Counted from the stretch's first letter, positions 27,153-36,006 are shown. The stretch is DNA of 64,000 nt from Tianweitania aestuarii (GCF_018457165.1 NZ_JAFMNX010000003.1:62001-126000); one strand, 5' to 3'. The notes: generated from the letters alone by a model not told the origin. Program-made: numbers and translations.

Positions 27153-28757
27153 ATGACCAACACTATTGAAACGACCGCCACGGTTTCCGGAGTCCCCGCC
27201 GCCGAAAACGGCGCGGTGCTGTTCGTGCCGCTGAACAAGTTGAAGAAGTCGCCCCGCAACGCCCGCACGACCCCGCACAGCGAAGCCCATATCGAAGCGC
27301 TGTCGGCCAGCATTGCGGCGAAGGGTATGCTGCAAAATCTGGTGGTGGAGCCGGAGACGAACGCGGAGGGCGAACCGACCGACAGCTATTTCGTGACCAT
27401 CGGAGAAGGCCGCAGGCTCGCGCAGTTGCTGCGCGTTAAGCGCAAGCAGATCAAGAAGACGGAAGCCATCCGCTGCGTTCTGGACACCGAGAATGACGCT
27501 GCGGAAATCAGCCTTGATGAGAACGTCACCCGCGAGGCCATGCACCCCGCCGACCAGTTCGAGCGGTTCCGGGAATTGGCGGATAATCGCGGATGGGGGG
27601 CGGAAGAGATTGCCGCCCGGTTCGGGGTTTCTTCCCATGTCGTGAAGCAGCGGCTTCGGCTTGGTGCGGTCAGCCCGAAGCTGATGCAGGTCTATAGGGA
27701 TGGCGGTTTGTCGCTGGATCAGTTGATGGCCTTCGCCATCACCGAGGATCATGATCGGCAGGAACAGGTTTTCGATAATCTGTCGTGGAACCGCGAACCC
27801 GCGACGATCCGGCGTGATCTGACCAAGGCAAATGTGGAGGCAACTGAACGGCGGGCGCGTTTCGTCGGGGCGGACGCCTATGCGGAGGCAGGCGGCACGA
27901 TCATCCGCGACCTCTTCACCGAGGATCGGGGCGGCTATTTCGAGGATGCCGGGTTGCTCGACCGGCTTGTCATCGGAAAGCTGGAATTCATCGCCGCCGA
28001 GGTGCAGGCGGCAGAGGGATGGAAGTGGAGCGCCGCTCACATCGACTATCCCCATGCCCACGGCTTGCGCCGCAGCTATCCGCATCCGGTGGATTTGTCG
28101 GAGAAAGACGCCGCCACCTATGACAACGCGCAGGAGGAGTTGGAGCGCCTGTCGGCGGAATGGCAGGACGCCGATGTAGACCTGCCCGATGAGGTGGATC
28201 AGAGGTTGGCGGAGCTTGAAGCCGAGATCGAGCAGATCGACGCCAAGCGCCACGCCTATGACGCCGATGAGATCGCGCGCGGCGGCGTGTTCGTCATCCT
28301 CAACCATGACGGCACGCCCCGGATCGAGCGTGGTTTCATCCGCGCCGAGGACGAAGCGCCGGAACCAGAGGAAGCGGAAAGCGCCACCTATGAAGTGGAT
28401 GGCGTGACCGTCACCAAGGATGGGGAGATCGTCGGGGACGAGGGAAACGAGAACGAGCGGGCGGATCCCGCGCTCGAGACCGAGGACGAGGATGTCGGGG
28501 ATGCGGGAAAGCCGCTGTCGGACCTTCTCGTCCGCGATCTGACCGCCCATCGCACCCTTGGCCTTCGCCTCGCCCTTGGCGAGCAGCCCGATGCGGCGCT
28601 TATCGCCGTGGTTCACGCGTTGGCGGCGCAGACCTTCTATCGCGGCGGGGAAGCGTCCTGCCTCGAAATCCGGTTGAGCAGCGCCTATCTCGCTTCCCAT
28701 GCGGACGGGTCTCTAGCGGGAAATCGGCGGGAATCAGCGTGCCCACTATGGGACTGA
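27153..28757 (+). CDS. ParB/Spo0J-like protein, C-terminally truncated
   Basis: A 534-residue protein with an N-terminal ParB domain (FVPLNKLKKSPRNARTTPHSEAHIEALSASI, then the ENVTREAMHPADQFERF box) and a helix-turn-helix (RGWGAEEIAARFGVSSHVVKQRLRLGAV). The middle is long, acidic and helical (residues 300-460). This is the large ParB-like type found on alphaproteobacterial plasmids and islands, not the chromosomal partition protein; no ParA is next to it. The end is abnormal: homologues I recall continue for over 100 residues after LSSAYLASHADG, whereas here the frame becomes SLAGNRRESACPLWD and stops. ATG 27153 has GAGG upstream; ATG 27138 in frame is possible. Confidence 0.82.
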   Translation: MTNTIETTATVSGVPAAENGAVLFVPLNKLKKSPRNARTTPHSEAHIEALSASIAAKGMLQNLVVEPETNAEGEPTDSYFVTIGEGRRLAQLLRVKRKQIKKTEAIRCVLDTENDAAEISLDENVTREAMHPADQFERFRELADNRGWGAEEIAARFGVSSHVVKQRLRLGAVSPKLMQVYRDGGLSLDQLMAFAITEDHDRQEQVFDNLSWNREPATIRRDLTKANVEATERRARFVGADAYAEAGGTIIRDLFTEDRGGYFEDAGLLDRLVIGKLEFIAAEVQAAEGWKWSAAHIDYPHAHGLRRSYPHPVDLSEKDAATYDNAQEELERLSAEWQDADVDLPDEVDQRLAELEAEIEQIDAKRHAYDADEIARGGVFVILNHDGTPRIERGFIRAEDEAPEPEEAESATYEVDGVTVTKDGEIVGDEGNENERADPALETEDEDVGDAGKPLSDLLVRDLTAHRTLGLRLALGEQPDAALIAVVHALAAQTFYRGGEASCLEIRLSSAYLASHADGSLAGNRRESACPLWD

Positions 28758-29555
28758 AATGGCGGAGAGGGGGGGACTCTCCTTTCCAAAGGGGTCTAAA
28801 CCGCGCTATCCCCGAAAAAAGGGCACACACCCGCCAGGTCAGCGATACAACACACGATCCCTAGCACGATACACATGGTGTGAGAGCCCGCAATTTCGCA
28901 AGACGTTTGGCCTTGCTGATGGGAACGAACGTCCTCTCCATGCCTCCCCCCGGGCACAGTTCCCGATCTCCGCCCGTCGAACCTGAGAAATGATTTCCCA
29001 AGCCCGACAGGTGCCACATCCCGCAAGTGATCGAAGATCGTTTTAGAACCCTCCCGCCTACCGAGGGCATTCGGAACTCGGGAAGCGGGATGAGCCCGCT
29101 CACATCGGACGGATCTGAGCTGTGCATCGCATCGTCGATCACGACTGCGTATTAAGAAATCTTTGGAGTTGGTTCCGATCTGGCATCCAAGGTTAGCCTC
29201 GCATCCACGACCAGGTGGAGATCAAGGTTCCTGGTCAAAGTTCGGCAGGTTAGCTCTCCCTTATCAAAGGAAAGGCCGCCAATGCCTGACCGTAAGCGAG
29301 CGTAAGAAGCGGACTTGTTAGAAGTAGCCGCTGGCCGCGGTCATCGGCAGCTAAGTTTAGGATGACGTAAGTTGATGACTAGTAACACGAGAGCAGCTGC
29401 GACCTTCGAAAGCTTAAGTCTCATGCCGATAGCCGGTTTAGGCCTCTGCTAAGTAGATTTTCCCGGGCAGCCCTCTGTCGCCGCTAAGCGCACCACTGAT
29501 CAAGAGGACAAAAACATGGTGCTGCTACTTCTGACTTTCTCAACCGGACTCTACC
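28758..29555. other. Gene-poor region after the ParB-like gene
   Basis: About 800 bases with only short, unsupported frames and repeat copy D at 28986. A 17-codon frame at 29516-29569 has an AAGAGGA site upstream but nothing else to support it. Lower coding density and the truncated gene to the left suggest a junction scar. Confidence 0.5.
28986..28998. repeat. Dispersed intergenic repeat, copy D
   Basis: AGAAATGATTTCC followed by CAAGCCCGACAGG; core of the family with one change in the left arm. Confidence 0.55.
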
Positions 29556-29843
29556 TCAGGCACGCCTGATATCTACCGAGGGCTTACCTAGCCAGCTTCC
29601 ATTCACGCGATGCAGAACCATCGTCCCATGTGGAAGAAGCCCAATACTTACTAAAGTCGAGCGACCAAGCTTATCGCATTCGACGCAGCCAAACCGAATC
29701 GAAAGCGGATCACGGCCAGCGCCATAAAGCGCGTAAAGACCCCCTAGATCAAAGTGCTGCCGCCGACTGCATTGTCGACAGTCGACCTGTAGCACAAGGC
29801 TTTGCCGGATCGCCTTTCCAAGTGTGTCAATGGTTCGCGTCAT
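29556..29843 (-). CDS. Small protein with two CxxC motifs
   Basis: A 95-residue protein starting MTRTIDTLGKAIRQSLVLQV. It has CRQC near residue 23 and CVEC near residue 54, spaced like the two halves of a zinc ribbon, with DLGGLYALYGAGRDPLSIRFG between. Proteins of this shape are common hypotheticals in rhizobia. ATG 29843 is used; the frame is open 100 codons further upstream but that stretch is Ser/Arg-rich and unlike a protein. The ribosome site is weak. Function unknown. Confidence 0.55.
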   Translation of the reverse strand: MTRTIDTLGKAIRQSLVLQVDCRQCSRRQHFDLGGLYALYGAGRDPLSIRFGCVECDKLGRSTLVSIGLLPHGTMVLHRVNGSWLGKPSVDIRRA

Positions 29844-30341
29844 GGGATTGGAATAGGAACATATTCTCGATCCGGCAAGCATGGGCTGTGCACACGCAGG
29901 GTCCCCCTGAACAATCCTGTCATGCTGGCTGATCGACCCGACTGCTGCGCCAATCCCATCAACGTAGCCTAAGCAGGGAGCACACATGCTACCCTGACCA
30001 TTGTGAAAAGCTGGGTGCTTACGGGGATTAGAGCAAAGGGGAAAATCGCTGATACTGCCGAGCATAAACACCAAGTTGGAGCGCGCAGGCTGTGACCATC
30101 GGAAAGAGCCGCGAGATGAAACTACGCGGTACTTTGCAGAGCGACTGCAATATTTTGACATGAGCTTCATTCCACATTTCAGACGCTTTTGTCTAAGATG
30201 TTGAAGATCTGACGATGCTCTTACCTAATCCGACAATATCATGCCCACTCAGTCACCAAGGGAACGCGCCGCTCGTTTGTTCTGTCACCTAGCTGGTCAA
30301 ACGACGAATGCAGCAGTCAAGGCACAAGGATCGGCTAGCTT

Positions 30342-30659
30342 TTGAGCGAGACCACGATCTTTGTTTTCGACCTTCTTAGAGCTGCCAATGAGATTGATCA
30401 GCTTTCGCGTAGCCAACGTATTCGATTCATCCTACGCGCTGCAGCCCTGATCCAAGACCAGCACCAGCATACCCTAGACCTGAAGCTGATAGCTAACAAC
30501 AATAGCAGCGACCTCTTAGATGTGGTGGAAGAACTCCGTGGAATGGCGCGCCTTATCGAGTGCTTTACACCAAGTGAGATCAGTTTGAAGATTGCAGAGG
30601 CAGCAGGTATTATTCACGCCGGCATGCCCATCTTCAAGAGCCGGACGGTGCTACATTGA
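30342..30659 (+). CDS. Hypothetical small helical protein
   Basis: A 105-residue frame starting at TTG 30342 (AAGGA 11 bases upstream). It is rich in Leu, Ile, Ala, Asp and Glu, predicted helical, without Cys clusters, signal peptide or membrane segments. No family recognised. It converges on the diguanylate cyclase gene, whose end lies 80 bases downstream on the other strand. Confidence 0.45.
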   Translation: MSETTIFVFDLLRAANEIDQLSRSQRIRFILRAAALIQDQHQHTLDLKLIANNNSSDLLDVVEELRGMARLIECFTPSEISLKIAEAAGIIHAGMPIFKSRTVLH

Positions 30660-30740
30660 AATGCCGACAGATGCGAACATGCTAGAGCGCCAGTGGAACT
30701 GGCTTATCTTAGCTAGTACAGGACCAGCCTCTCAACCAAC

Positions 30741-31601
30741 TCACTCCTGTCGAGATTGTAGAGCCTTTTCGAGATACATATCGGCATCAGCCGCAGCTAA
30801 GACCTCGTATACGTCATCGCCAGGATGCCACACTGCACCACCTGCGCTGATAGCAAAACTTTCGCTATAAACATCGCTCGGCCGGATGCTGCCGACTACC
30901 GCCCTTAATCGCGCCAAGCGCATATCAAGTGCTGTTCTGTTTGCGTCGCGCAACAGCAGGTAGAACTCGTCGCCGCCCACCCGCGCAACCGTTTCGTTGG
31001 GCATCAAGGCTTCTTTCAAAGCGAAACCAACCAATCTAATGACTTCATCGCCAAAGCGATGACCGAGCGTGTCATTTATGCGTTTCAGCCCATTCAGATC
31101 AGCAACAGCTAGCGAGAAACTACGTCCGGTGTAACCTGCCTCTGCGCATCCATTTTCCACCTCCTGATCAAAAGCTCGACGATTAGCCAGACCGGTCAGA
31201 GCATCTGTGAAAGCAAAGCTTTTTAGTTCAAGCTGAATCTTCTTGATCGCGGTGATGTTCTGCGAAATGGCCATGATGCGCGACACGTCGCCTGTTACAG
31301 GATCGAGGCATGGCGACAGTGTTGTGCGGTACCAATCGCCTCTTGATACCAATGAGCCGAGTTCCTCAAACTGGAACGCTTTACGGGTCCTAACGCAGCT
31401 GGTGTAACGCTCGCTAAGGGTGCGTGCCAAATTCGGTTCAAAGATTTCTTCGAAAAGCTTGCCTTCAATAGATGCGCTTACAATTCCCGTTTCGCGTTCC
31501 GCAGCTGCATTCATCCCAAAGATGCGGAAGCATCCACCATCTTCTACATCAACGACGAAGACTGAGACATCTAACGCGTTTAAGTCGAAGCTGAGCTGCA
31601 T
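30741..31601 (-). CDS. PAS-GGDEF diguanylate cyclase
   Basis: A 286-residue protein: a PAS-type sensor domain in residues 1-120 (with a PAC-like SPCLDPVTGDVSRIMAISQNITAIKK end) joined to a GGDEF domain from about 130. GGDEF is intact at 209-213, as are DALTGLANRRAF and the metal-binding Asp168. It should make cyclic di-GMP from two GTP in the cytoplasm. The inhibitory RxxD site expected just before GGDEF is replaced by MPNE, so product inhibition at that site is unlikely. It has a strong ribosome site (AAGGGAGGA). No membrane segment, so the PAS domain senses something inside the cell. Confidence 0.92.
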   Translation of the reverse strand: MQLSFDLNALDVSVFVVDVEDGGCFRIFGMNAAAERETGIVSASIEGKLFEEIFEPNLARTLSERYTSCVRTRKAFQFEELGSLVSRGDWYRTTLSPCLDPVTGDVSRIMAISQNITAIKKIQLELKSFAFTDALTGLANRRAFDQEVENGCAEAGYTGRSFSLAVADLNGLKRINDTLGHRFGDEVIRLVGFALKEALMPNETVARVGGDEFYLLLRDANRTALDMRLARLRAVVGSIRPSDVYSESFAISAGGAVWHPGDDVYEVLAAADADMYLEKALQSRQE

Positions 31602-31783
31602 ATATCCTCCCTTGATCCCTGCCGAACTGCATCCATCAGGGATAATCCGCAGCAGGTTAATGCCAGGAAAGCCTCGTCAGATGTTTCAGTTCTGAGACCG
31701 GCGTCGGCCAACCGCAAAAATCGACAACGGTGGTTAACAGCTGATTGGGGAATTCATGCCTTCGTGTTGAAGTGCCGCGAGAA

Positions 31784-31906
31784 TCAGAAGCCGAAAACCG
31801 GTCGCATGACGAGAACAAAGACACCCAACACCCCGATCGAGACTATGATCGCAATAACACTGCCGATCTTCTCTGGGAGACCATCGTCGGGCTGAAAAAG
31901 TCTCAT
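31784..31906 (-). CDS. Forty-residue single-span membrane protein
   Basis: A small gene with ATG at 31906 and a strong AGGAGA ribosome site. The protein begins MRLFQPDDGLPEKIGS and continues with one long hydrophobic segment (VIAIIVSIGVLGVFVLVM), then RPVFGF. The segment is long enough to cross the inner membrane once. The short frame, good ribosome site and clean hydrophobic pattern make it credible. No known family named. Confidence 0.6.
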   Translation of the reverse strand: MRLFQPDDGLPEKIGSVIAIIVSIGVLGVFVLVMRPVFGF

Positions 31907-32123
31907 GGCGCTGTCTCCTAAACGACAATCAGGTACTCGGCCGAAAAAGCGGTCAGCCGGCTGTTATGCAGGTCTGTGACTAAAACAAGCTAGAACATTC
32001 GATCAACAGAATTTAAGTGCCCTCGGCTTCACTGAACGACTGGCATTGGCAAACAGGAGCACGCGCTTTAAGCTCGGTGTTTGTCAACTCTCTAGGCTTC
32101 AGCCTCATGATGAGGACTGAAGC

Positions 32124-32471
32124 ATGCAACGATCCTTACCAGCACTGAGATTTTGCGCTTTAGCGCTGATTGTTTCGTTTTTCTGGATCGTCAATGTAGC
32201 GCCAACGTTCCAGCCAATCATTGGCTCGCCGCCAGCAGATGGAGCAACGCTCACCGTTGCGGCAAATGTTGGTGGCCACTGGCTCGCCGCGGATGCTCGC
32301 GGAATAGCCAAACATGCGGTGAAGTCGCCAGTAGCAGGTCTTCCACCTGAGCAGGAAGACCTTTTCCATCCGTCAACTCAGAACAGTCGGTTTGGCTTCT
32401 CGGGTGGGAATGTCTGCGGGCGTTGTGCTTCCGCGTATCAGGCACGTGCTCCGCCTTCACTGCTGATCTAG
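32124..32471 (+). CDS. Hypothetical exported protein
   Basis: A 115-residue frame with ATG 32124 and a GAGGA site. Residues 8-27 are hydrophobic (FCALALIVSFFWIVNVAP), either a signal peptide or an anchor. The rest is low-complexity with HWLAADARGIAKHAV and a CGRC pair near the end. Family unknown. Confidence 0.45.
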   Translation: MQRSLPALRFCALALIVSFFWIVNVAPTFQPIIGSPPADGATLTVAANVGGHWLAADARGIAKHAVKSPVAGLPPEQEDLFHPSTQNSRFGFSGGNVCGRCASAYQARAPPSLLI

Positions 32472-32545
32472 TCACTTCAACCCAAGTTATGGATGGTCGC
32501 CCGTGGTGCGGCCTTTCTCCTCATGCTGGAAGGGGACGATCCCTC

Positions 32546-32695
32546 ATGGCTATTGAAGACAAAGATCCCAAAGATCAGCAGGACCCAACACACTCTCCTT
32601 GGAGAGTCGATTTCATCGTGCCGCTTGCCTCAACCGTGGCGATTTTCGGCGCCTTGATTGCGATCGGCTGGAGACTCGCACTGGGTCCCAGTTAG
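32546..32695 (+). CDS. Forty-nine-residue membrane protein
   Basis: ATG 32546 follows AAGGGG at good spacing. The first 20 residues are charged (EDKDPKDQQDP), followed by a hydrophobic segment (FIVPLASTVAIFGALIAIGW) and a short tail. A stem-loop starts 16 bases after the stop. Probably a small inner-membrane protein; function unknown. Confidence 0.6.
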   Translation: MAIEDKDPKDQQDPTHSPWRVDFIVPLASTVAIFGALIAIGWRLALGPS

Positions 32696-32710
32696 ACAAA
32701 CGTCGACAAC

Positions 32711-32738
32711 CCGGTGCCGTTGATTGGAGCGGCACCGG
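32711..32738 (+). terminator. Stem-loop after the 49-residue membrane protein
   Basis: Nine-base arms CCGGTGCCG and CGGCACCGG with a ten-base loop, followed by TTCGCAAAAATA. Probable transcription end, though the T-run is short. Confidence 0.55.
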
Positions 32739-32771
32739 TTCGCAAAAATACAAGCACTCACTGCAGGAGTG

Positions 32772-33035
32772 ATGATGCGCTACTTTTTCGACCTTCGCGA
32801 TGGTGACAGCTTGTTGGTGGACAATTCGGGCTTGGAACTCGCAAGCTTCGATGCAGCGAAGATGGAAGCATCAGACAGATTGACCGAGTTCGTGAAGCTC
32901 GCTGTGACCGATGACACAAGACGGGCAACGGCGATCGAGATCAGAGCCGGTGACCGGCTGATATTCACGTTCAAGATCATAATCGAGGCGAAAGCAGCTG
33001 AACGGCTGAGAATTGAGCTTGGCGCTCAATCGTAG
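32772..33035 (+). CDS. DUF6894 family protein
   Basis: An 87-residue protein starting MMRYFFDLRDGDSLLVDNSG, the signature start of the DUF6894 family common in Rhizobiales, followed by an Ala/Glu-rich helix and a FTFKIIIE strand. Function unknown; members are usually short and monocistronic. The two adjacent ATG codons (32772 and 32775) are both possible; GGAGTG lies just upstream. Its last bases overlap the end of the DUF930 gene on the other strand. Confidence 0.85.
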   Translation: MMRYFFDLRDGDSLLVDNSGLELASFDAAKMEASDRLTEFVKLAVTDDTRRATAIEIRAGDRLIFTFKIIIEAKAAERLRIELGAQS

Positions 33036-33427
33036 AGGTTGTGCTTGAGCCATTCTCCATGCGGAACTGCGGCACCAACCTCATAGCGAAGCTTATGAGC
33101 GTCGAGGTGCTTGGCGCCTGTCTCGCACCAGTAGCGGAGGCGATACCACTCACCCTTGCTACGAAACACAGCGCCAGGTGCCTCGATCTGGTTATGGCCT
33201 ACGATTGGCTCTGCAAACGAGTAGGCAATGACTTTGTCGACGTTAAGCTTTTTGTGCTCGCGATTGATCAAGAGCAACACCTCGAGGTCACAGGTCTGCT
33301 CAAGTCTGGTTTGTCGATCAAGCCGCATCAGCTGCGTATTCAGGCGCTCGTCGCTAAGAGCCCAGGAGTGCGTAGTCAAGAACAGCCCAGCTGCCACTGA
33401 CAGAGTTGCTTTTTTCCAAGCGATCAT
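33026..33427 (-). CDS. DUF930 family exported protein
   Basis: A 133-residue protein with a signal peptide (MIAWKKATLSVAAGLFLTTHSWA) and the DUF930 features LNTQLMRLDRQTRLEQTCDLEV, KVIAYSFAEP, APGAVFRSKGEWYRLRYWCETGAKHLDAHKL. Two Cys are conserved, so a disulphide in the periplasm is likely. Known mainly from rhizobia and brucellae; role unknown. It is convergent with the DUF6894 gene, with a 10-base overlap of the 3' ends. Confidence 0.85.
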   Translation of the reverse strand: MIAWKKATLSVAAGLFLTTHSWALSDERLNTQLMRLDRQTRLEQTCDLEVLLLINREHKKLNVDKVIAYSFAEPIVGHNQIEAPGAVFRSKGEWYRLRYWCETGAKHLDAHKLRYEVGAAVPHGEWLKHNLYD

Positions 33428-33544
33428 ACGCCACGTCTATGGTCACCGCGGCCTTAGCGTCAAGACCGACGTCTTTCTAAGGTCAGAGTCTTCTAACAGT
33501 GACATGGCCTGCTGTATGATCGTTCACAGCACGCAAAATGGGGC

Positions 33545-33572
33545 CGGCACCACCCCCGAAGGAGCGGTGCCG
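33545..33572 (-). terminator. Stem-loop downstream of the RcnB-like gene
   Basis: Seven-base arms CGGCACC and GGTGCCG with a 14-base loop, 21 bases after the end of the RcnB-like gene and before the DUF930 start. Likely separates the two reverse-strand genes. No T-run. Confidence 0.4.
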
Positions 33573-33592
33573 CCCGAGTACAGGTCGCGGCT

Positions 33593-33922
33593 TTAGCGAA
33601 CTCGCATAACCGAGACGATGCTGCCCGAGCGATCGTTGATCAGCAAGTACTGGCGGCCGACTTTAACCCAGTGGTGGCCGCGGTTCGGCGCACGCAATCC
33701 AAAGCGCTTGTAGTCACGAATTCGGCTGTTCCAGTGGCCCCGATCCAGCTTCTGCCCCCTCGACCAGTGGCGTGACTTGTCACGACCACGGCTATCTACG
33801 AGGACGAGAGAACTACTGGATACGTCAGTCTTGATTGACAGGCTGGCGACCGGAGCGGCCTGAGCAAAACCGGCTGTTGAAACGAGAGTGATGGCGAGCG
33901 CGGCCAGAACAAACTTCTTCAT
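33593..33922 (-). CDS. RcnB-like periplasmic protein
   Basis: A 109-residue exported protein: signal peptide (MKKFVLAALAITLVSTAGFAQA), a linker, and an RcnB domain (GQKLDRGHWNSRIRDYKRFGLRAPNRGHHWVKVGRQYLLINDRSG). RcnB proteins are periplasmic and linked to nickel/cobalt balance in enterobacteria, but in Rhizobiales they are numerous and mostly of unknown role. Single gene with its own promoter region. Confidence 0.85.
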   Translation of the reverse strand: MKKFVLAALAITLVSTAGFAQAAPVASLSIKTDVSSSSLVLVDSRGRDKSRHWSRGQKLDRGHWNSRIRDYKRFGLRAPNRGHHWVKVGRQYLLINDRSGSIVSVMRVR

Positions 33923-34406
33923 GAAAACTCCTGTTGTGCAGGTGTTGCACGCACGAAGTATCGAGCTCGCCCAATGAACCAGAATGAATAGGCACCTTAC
34001 AATTTGGTTATGATCTAACTGTCTTTCATGGAGGTTCGAGCAGCGAAGAGGCTAACGCTTCATCCCTACCGAATTCTCAGGAAATCATTTCCCATGCCAG
34101 CTTCTACGGAACAGTGATGGGGCATCGGCGACCCGGGTGACCGGACTGAATCGCCGTCCCACAACTTTGAATCGGCAATCTCGCAAACTGCGTTTGGTGA
34201 AGTAATGGGGAGAGCAGGATGAGGTGGATGATAACGGCGTTTGATGAGCGTGTGCGTTTCAGGCGGCTGAAGGCACAAGGGTCAGCGCAGCCCTCGGCTT
34301 GAAACAGGAAGGCCGCCAGCTCGCTCCGGAAGCGTGCAAAGGTCTGGATTGCGCACCAACCAGTTGAGCAGTCGAAGCGGCTAGGCCGACGATCGCCCTT
34401 GTGGGT
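33923..34406. other. Intergenic region with repeat copy E and two TGAATCG motifs
   Basis: Nearly 500 bases without a supported gene. Contains the palindrome repeat at 34080 and TGAATCG copies at 34147 and 34168, related to those at 34844-35043 on the far side of the small basic protein gene. Confidence 0.5.
34080..34092. repeat. Dispersed intergenic repeat, copy E
   Basis: GGAAATCATTTCC followed by CATGCCAGC; only the palindromic core of the family is well kept. Confidence 0.6.
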
Positions 34407-34763
34407 CTAATCGTCGTCGCCTTCGTCCTCATCGTGCGTTGCCGCATCCGGCTGCGGCAAGAGATGCCCCCTGCCCTGGAAAGTCCAACCCGCCTTGTAG
34501 CGGTCTACGATCCCGTTAAAGGCATTCTCGGTAGCCTTGGCATCGAACCCGCGTTTAACCAGCCGCTCGATCACCGCGTCTGCCAGAGCATCCAGCTTCT
34601 CCTCGCGTTTATGCTTGAGGTTCTCCGTGATCGCATAATGCAGGAGCTCGCGCGCGATCTCATCACGGGTCGGTTCGCGTGATGCCTTGATGCGCTTGCG
34701 ATAGTCTCGTTGGTATTCCCGCTGCTTCCTCAGCCGCTCGTCGCGTTTGTCTCGTCCTGCCAT
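34407..34763 (-). CDS. Small basic helical protein of unknown function
   Basis: A 118-residue protein. The first 35 residues are strongly basic (MAGRDKRDERLRKQREYQRDYRKRIK), the middle is helical (ELLHYAITENLKHKREEKLDALADAVIERLVKRGF) and the C-terminus is acidic (DEDEGDDD). ATG 34763 has GAGGAGG upstream and is preferred over the longer frame to 34862. It lies between clusters of TGAATCG repeats, so a DNA-binding or replication-linked role can be guessed, but no family is recognised. Confidence 0.65.
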   Translation of the reverse strand: MAGRDKRDERLRKQREYQRDYRKRIKASREPTRDEIARELLHYAITENLKHKREEKLDALADAVIERLVKRGFDAKATENAFNGIVDRYKAGWTFQGRGHLLPQPDAATHDEDEGDDD

Positions 34764-34843
34764 CCCTGCCTCCTCTCGTCCGGCACCATCGCCGTAGAAC
34801 AAGGATGACGGGCGGCCTTGCAAGTCACAAACGCTGTTTGCGC

Positions 34844-35043
34844 TGAATCGGATTTCTCGCATTGTGAATCGGATGACCGCAAATTTTCTCGATTTGATCT
34901 GACGTGCGGGTGACCTGAATTGCCTTGTTCTGCAAACAAGGTGAGCAGGTGTAACGCTGGCGTTGGGTTCTGAATCGTTGGTCCAGAACCTTGCAACGTT
35001 GGCTTCTAGCCTTGAATCACAAACCTGCAGGCCTGAATCGGAT
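34844..35043 (+). repeat. TGAATCGGAT repeat cluster (iteron-like)
   Basis: Three perfect TGAATCGGAT decamers at 34844, 34865 and 35034, plus TGAATCG or TGAATCA at 34971 and 35013; two further TGAATCG copies lie at 34147 and 34168. The first two are spaced 21 bases apart, two helical turns, on the same face. The cluster is directly upstream of the small basic protein gene. It could be an operator, or part of a replication or partition origin. Confidence 0.55.
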
Positions 35044-35163
35044 TACCGTAAATCGAGATGCCTTGCGGGCACGTCATCAGACGCTGTTTCGGTTCATTGC
35101 AGGTCATGCGGGCGACGGACGTGGCCGTATGACCTCGAGCAGCCCCACCTTTGTAACCGGCTC

Positions 35164-36006
35164 TTACGTTGCCGCTCCCGCAGGCTGGTGGTTGCGCCGC
35201 ACTGTTAAGCGTTGCTGGGCTTTAGCGACGACATCAGCCAGTTCCGCACCTTCCAGCACACCATGGTGCAACAAGGTCTTTGCCAGCCACAGATGCGTGT
35301 CGCTTTCCGCCTTCAGGATTGCGCTTGCCTGTTCAAAGCAAGCCTCCAGCCGTTCGTGGACTGCGGCGGCGAGGCGGGCATCAAGCGTCAGGATGTGGCT
35401 GCGGTCACTCACGTCGCGATAAACAAGCCGCTGATAGCTTGCGAAGCCAAGGCATGTTTCCAGCATCACAGCTAGCTCGGTTGCGATGGCGAGATCGCTG
35501 TTGGCTGAACCGCCCGATCCGGCCACCGGGTCGCCAACCACGATCTCCTCGGCCGCACGGCCTGCCAGGCGCACAACCATCTGCGCCATGGTAGAGGCTT
35601 CGGTATCCGGAACATGCGGTTGCGGCTCGACGCGCACAATGCCGCCCGTATCGGCTTCAATGGAAACAACAAACAAGTCACCGCGGCCAACAACAAGATG
35701 AACCAGGGCATGAGCTGCCTCATGCACAGCCATGCGCCAGCGCACCGGCTCAGGTCTGTTCATCCGGTCAGCACTCAATGCATGGACAAGGTCATCCCAG
35801 TTCAGGTCCCTGCCCGCGCGCCGGGCTGTGCGCCTTGCTTCACGAACAACGCGCTCGATGTCTGCACCGCTTCGGCCGACGGCCAGACGCGCGAGCGGGC
35901 GCAGCGAAGACGGCACTGGCGATGGCGATAGCGATGGCGCGCGTCGCCCGAATACGGCACCGGTCGATGATCTTCGGTGCGGCTCGTTTCCGCTGGCGTT
36001 TGCCAT
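35164..36006 (-). CDS. FtsH-type M41 peptidase without its own ATPase core
   Basis: A 280-residue protein. Residues 33-75 hold the AAA+ lid remnant (LARLAVGRSGADIERVVREAR), and the M41 peptidase follows with the zinc motif HEAAH (AVHEAAHALVHL) and the later RLAGRAAEEIVVG and third-ligand Asp region (SDLAIATELA). There is no Walker A or B: the ATPase part is encoded separately at 36407-38326. ATG 36006 with GAAGGGA is chosen; upstream codons overlap the DUF6634 gene. It is the last gene of the five-gene operon and probably works with the AAA+ protein as a two-chain FtsH-like protease. No membrane segment is seen in either part. Confidence 0.82.
   Translation of the reverse strand: MANASGNEPHRRSSTGAVFGRRAPSLSPSPVPSSLRPLARLAVGRSGADIERVVREARRTARRAGRDLNWDDLVHALSADRMNRPEPVRWRMAVHEAAHALVHLVVGRGDLFVVSIEADTGGIVRVEPQPHVPDTEASTMAQMVVRLAGRAAEEIVVGDPVAGSGGSANSDLAIATELAVMLETCLGFASYQRLVYRDVSDRSHILTLDARLAAAVHERLEACFEQASAILKAESDTHLWLAKTLLHHGVLEGAELADVVAKAQQRLTVRRNHQPAGAAT

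Noticed and set aside
26922-28700. Long reverse-strand open frame (592 codons) opposite the ParB-like gene
   Set aside because: Composition is that of a shadow frame in GC-rich DNA; the forward frame has the ParB domain and ribosome site.
29516-29569. Seventeen-codon frame with AAGAGGA upstream
   Set aside because: Too short to judge, and it overlaps the end of the reverse gene.
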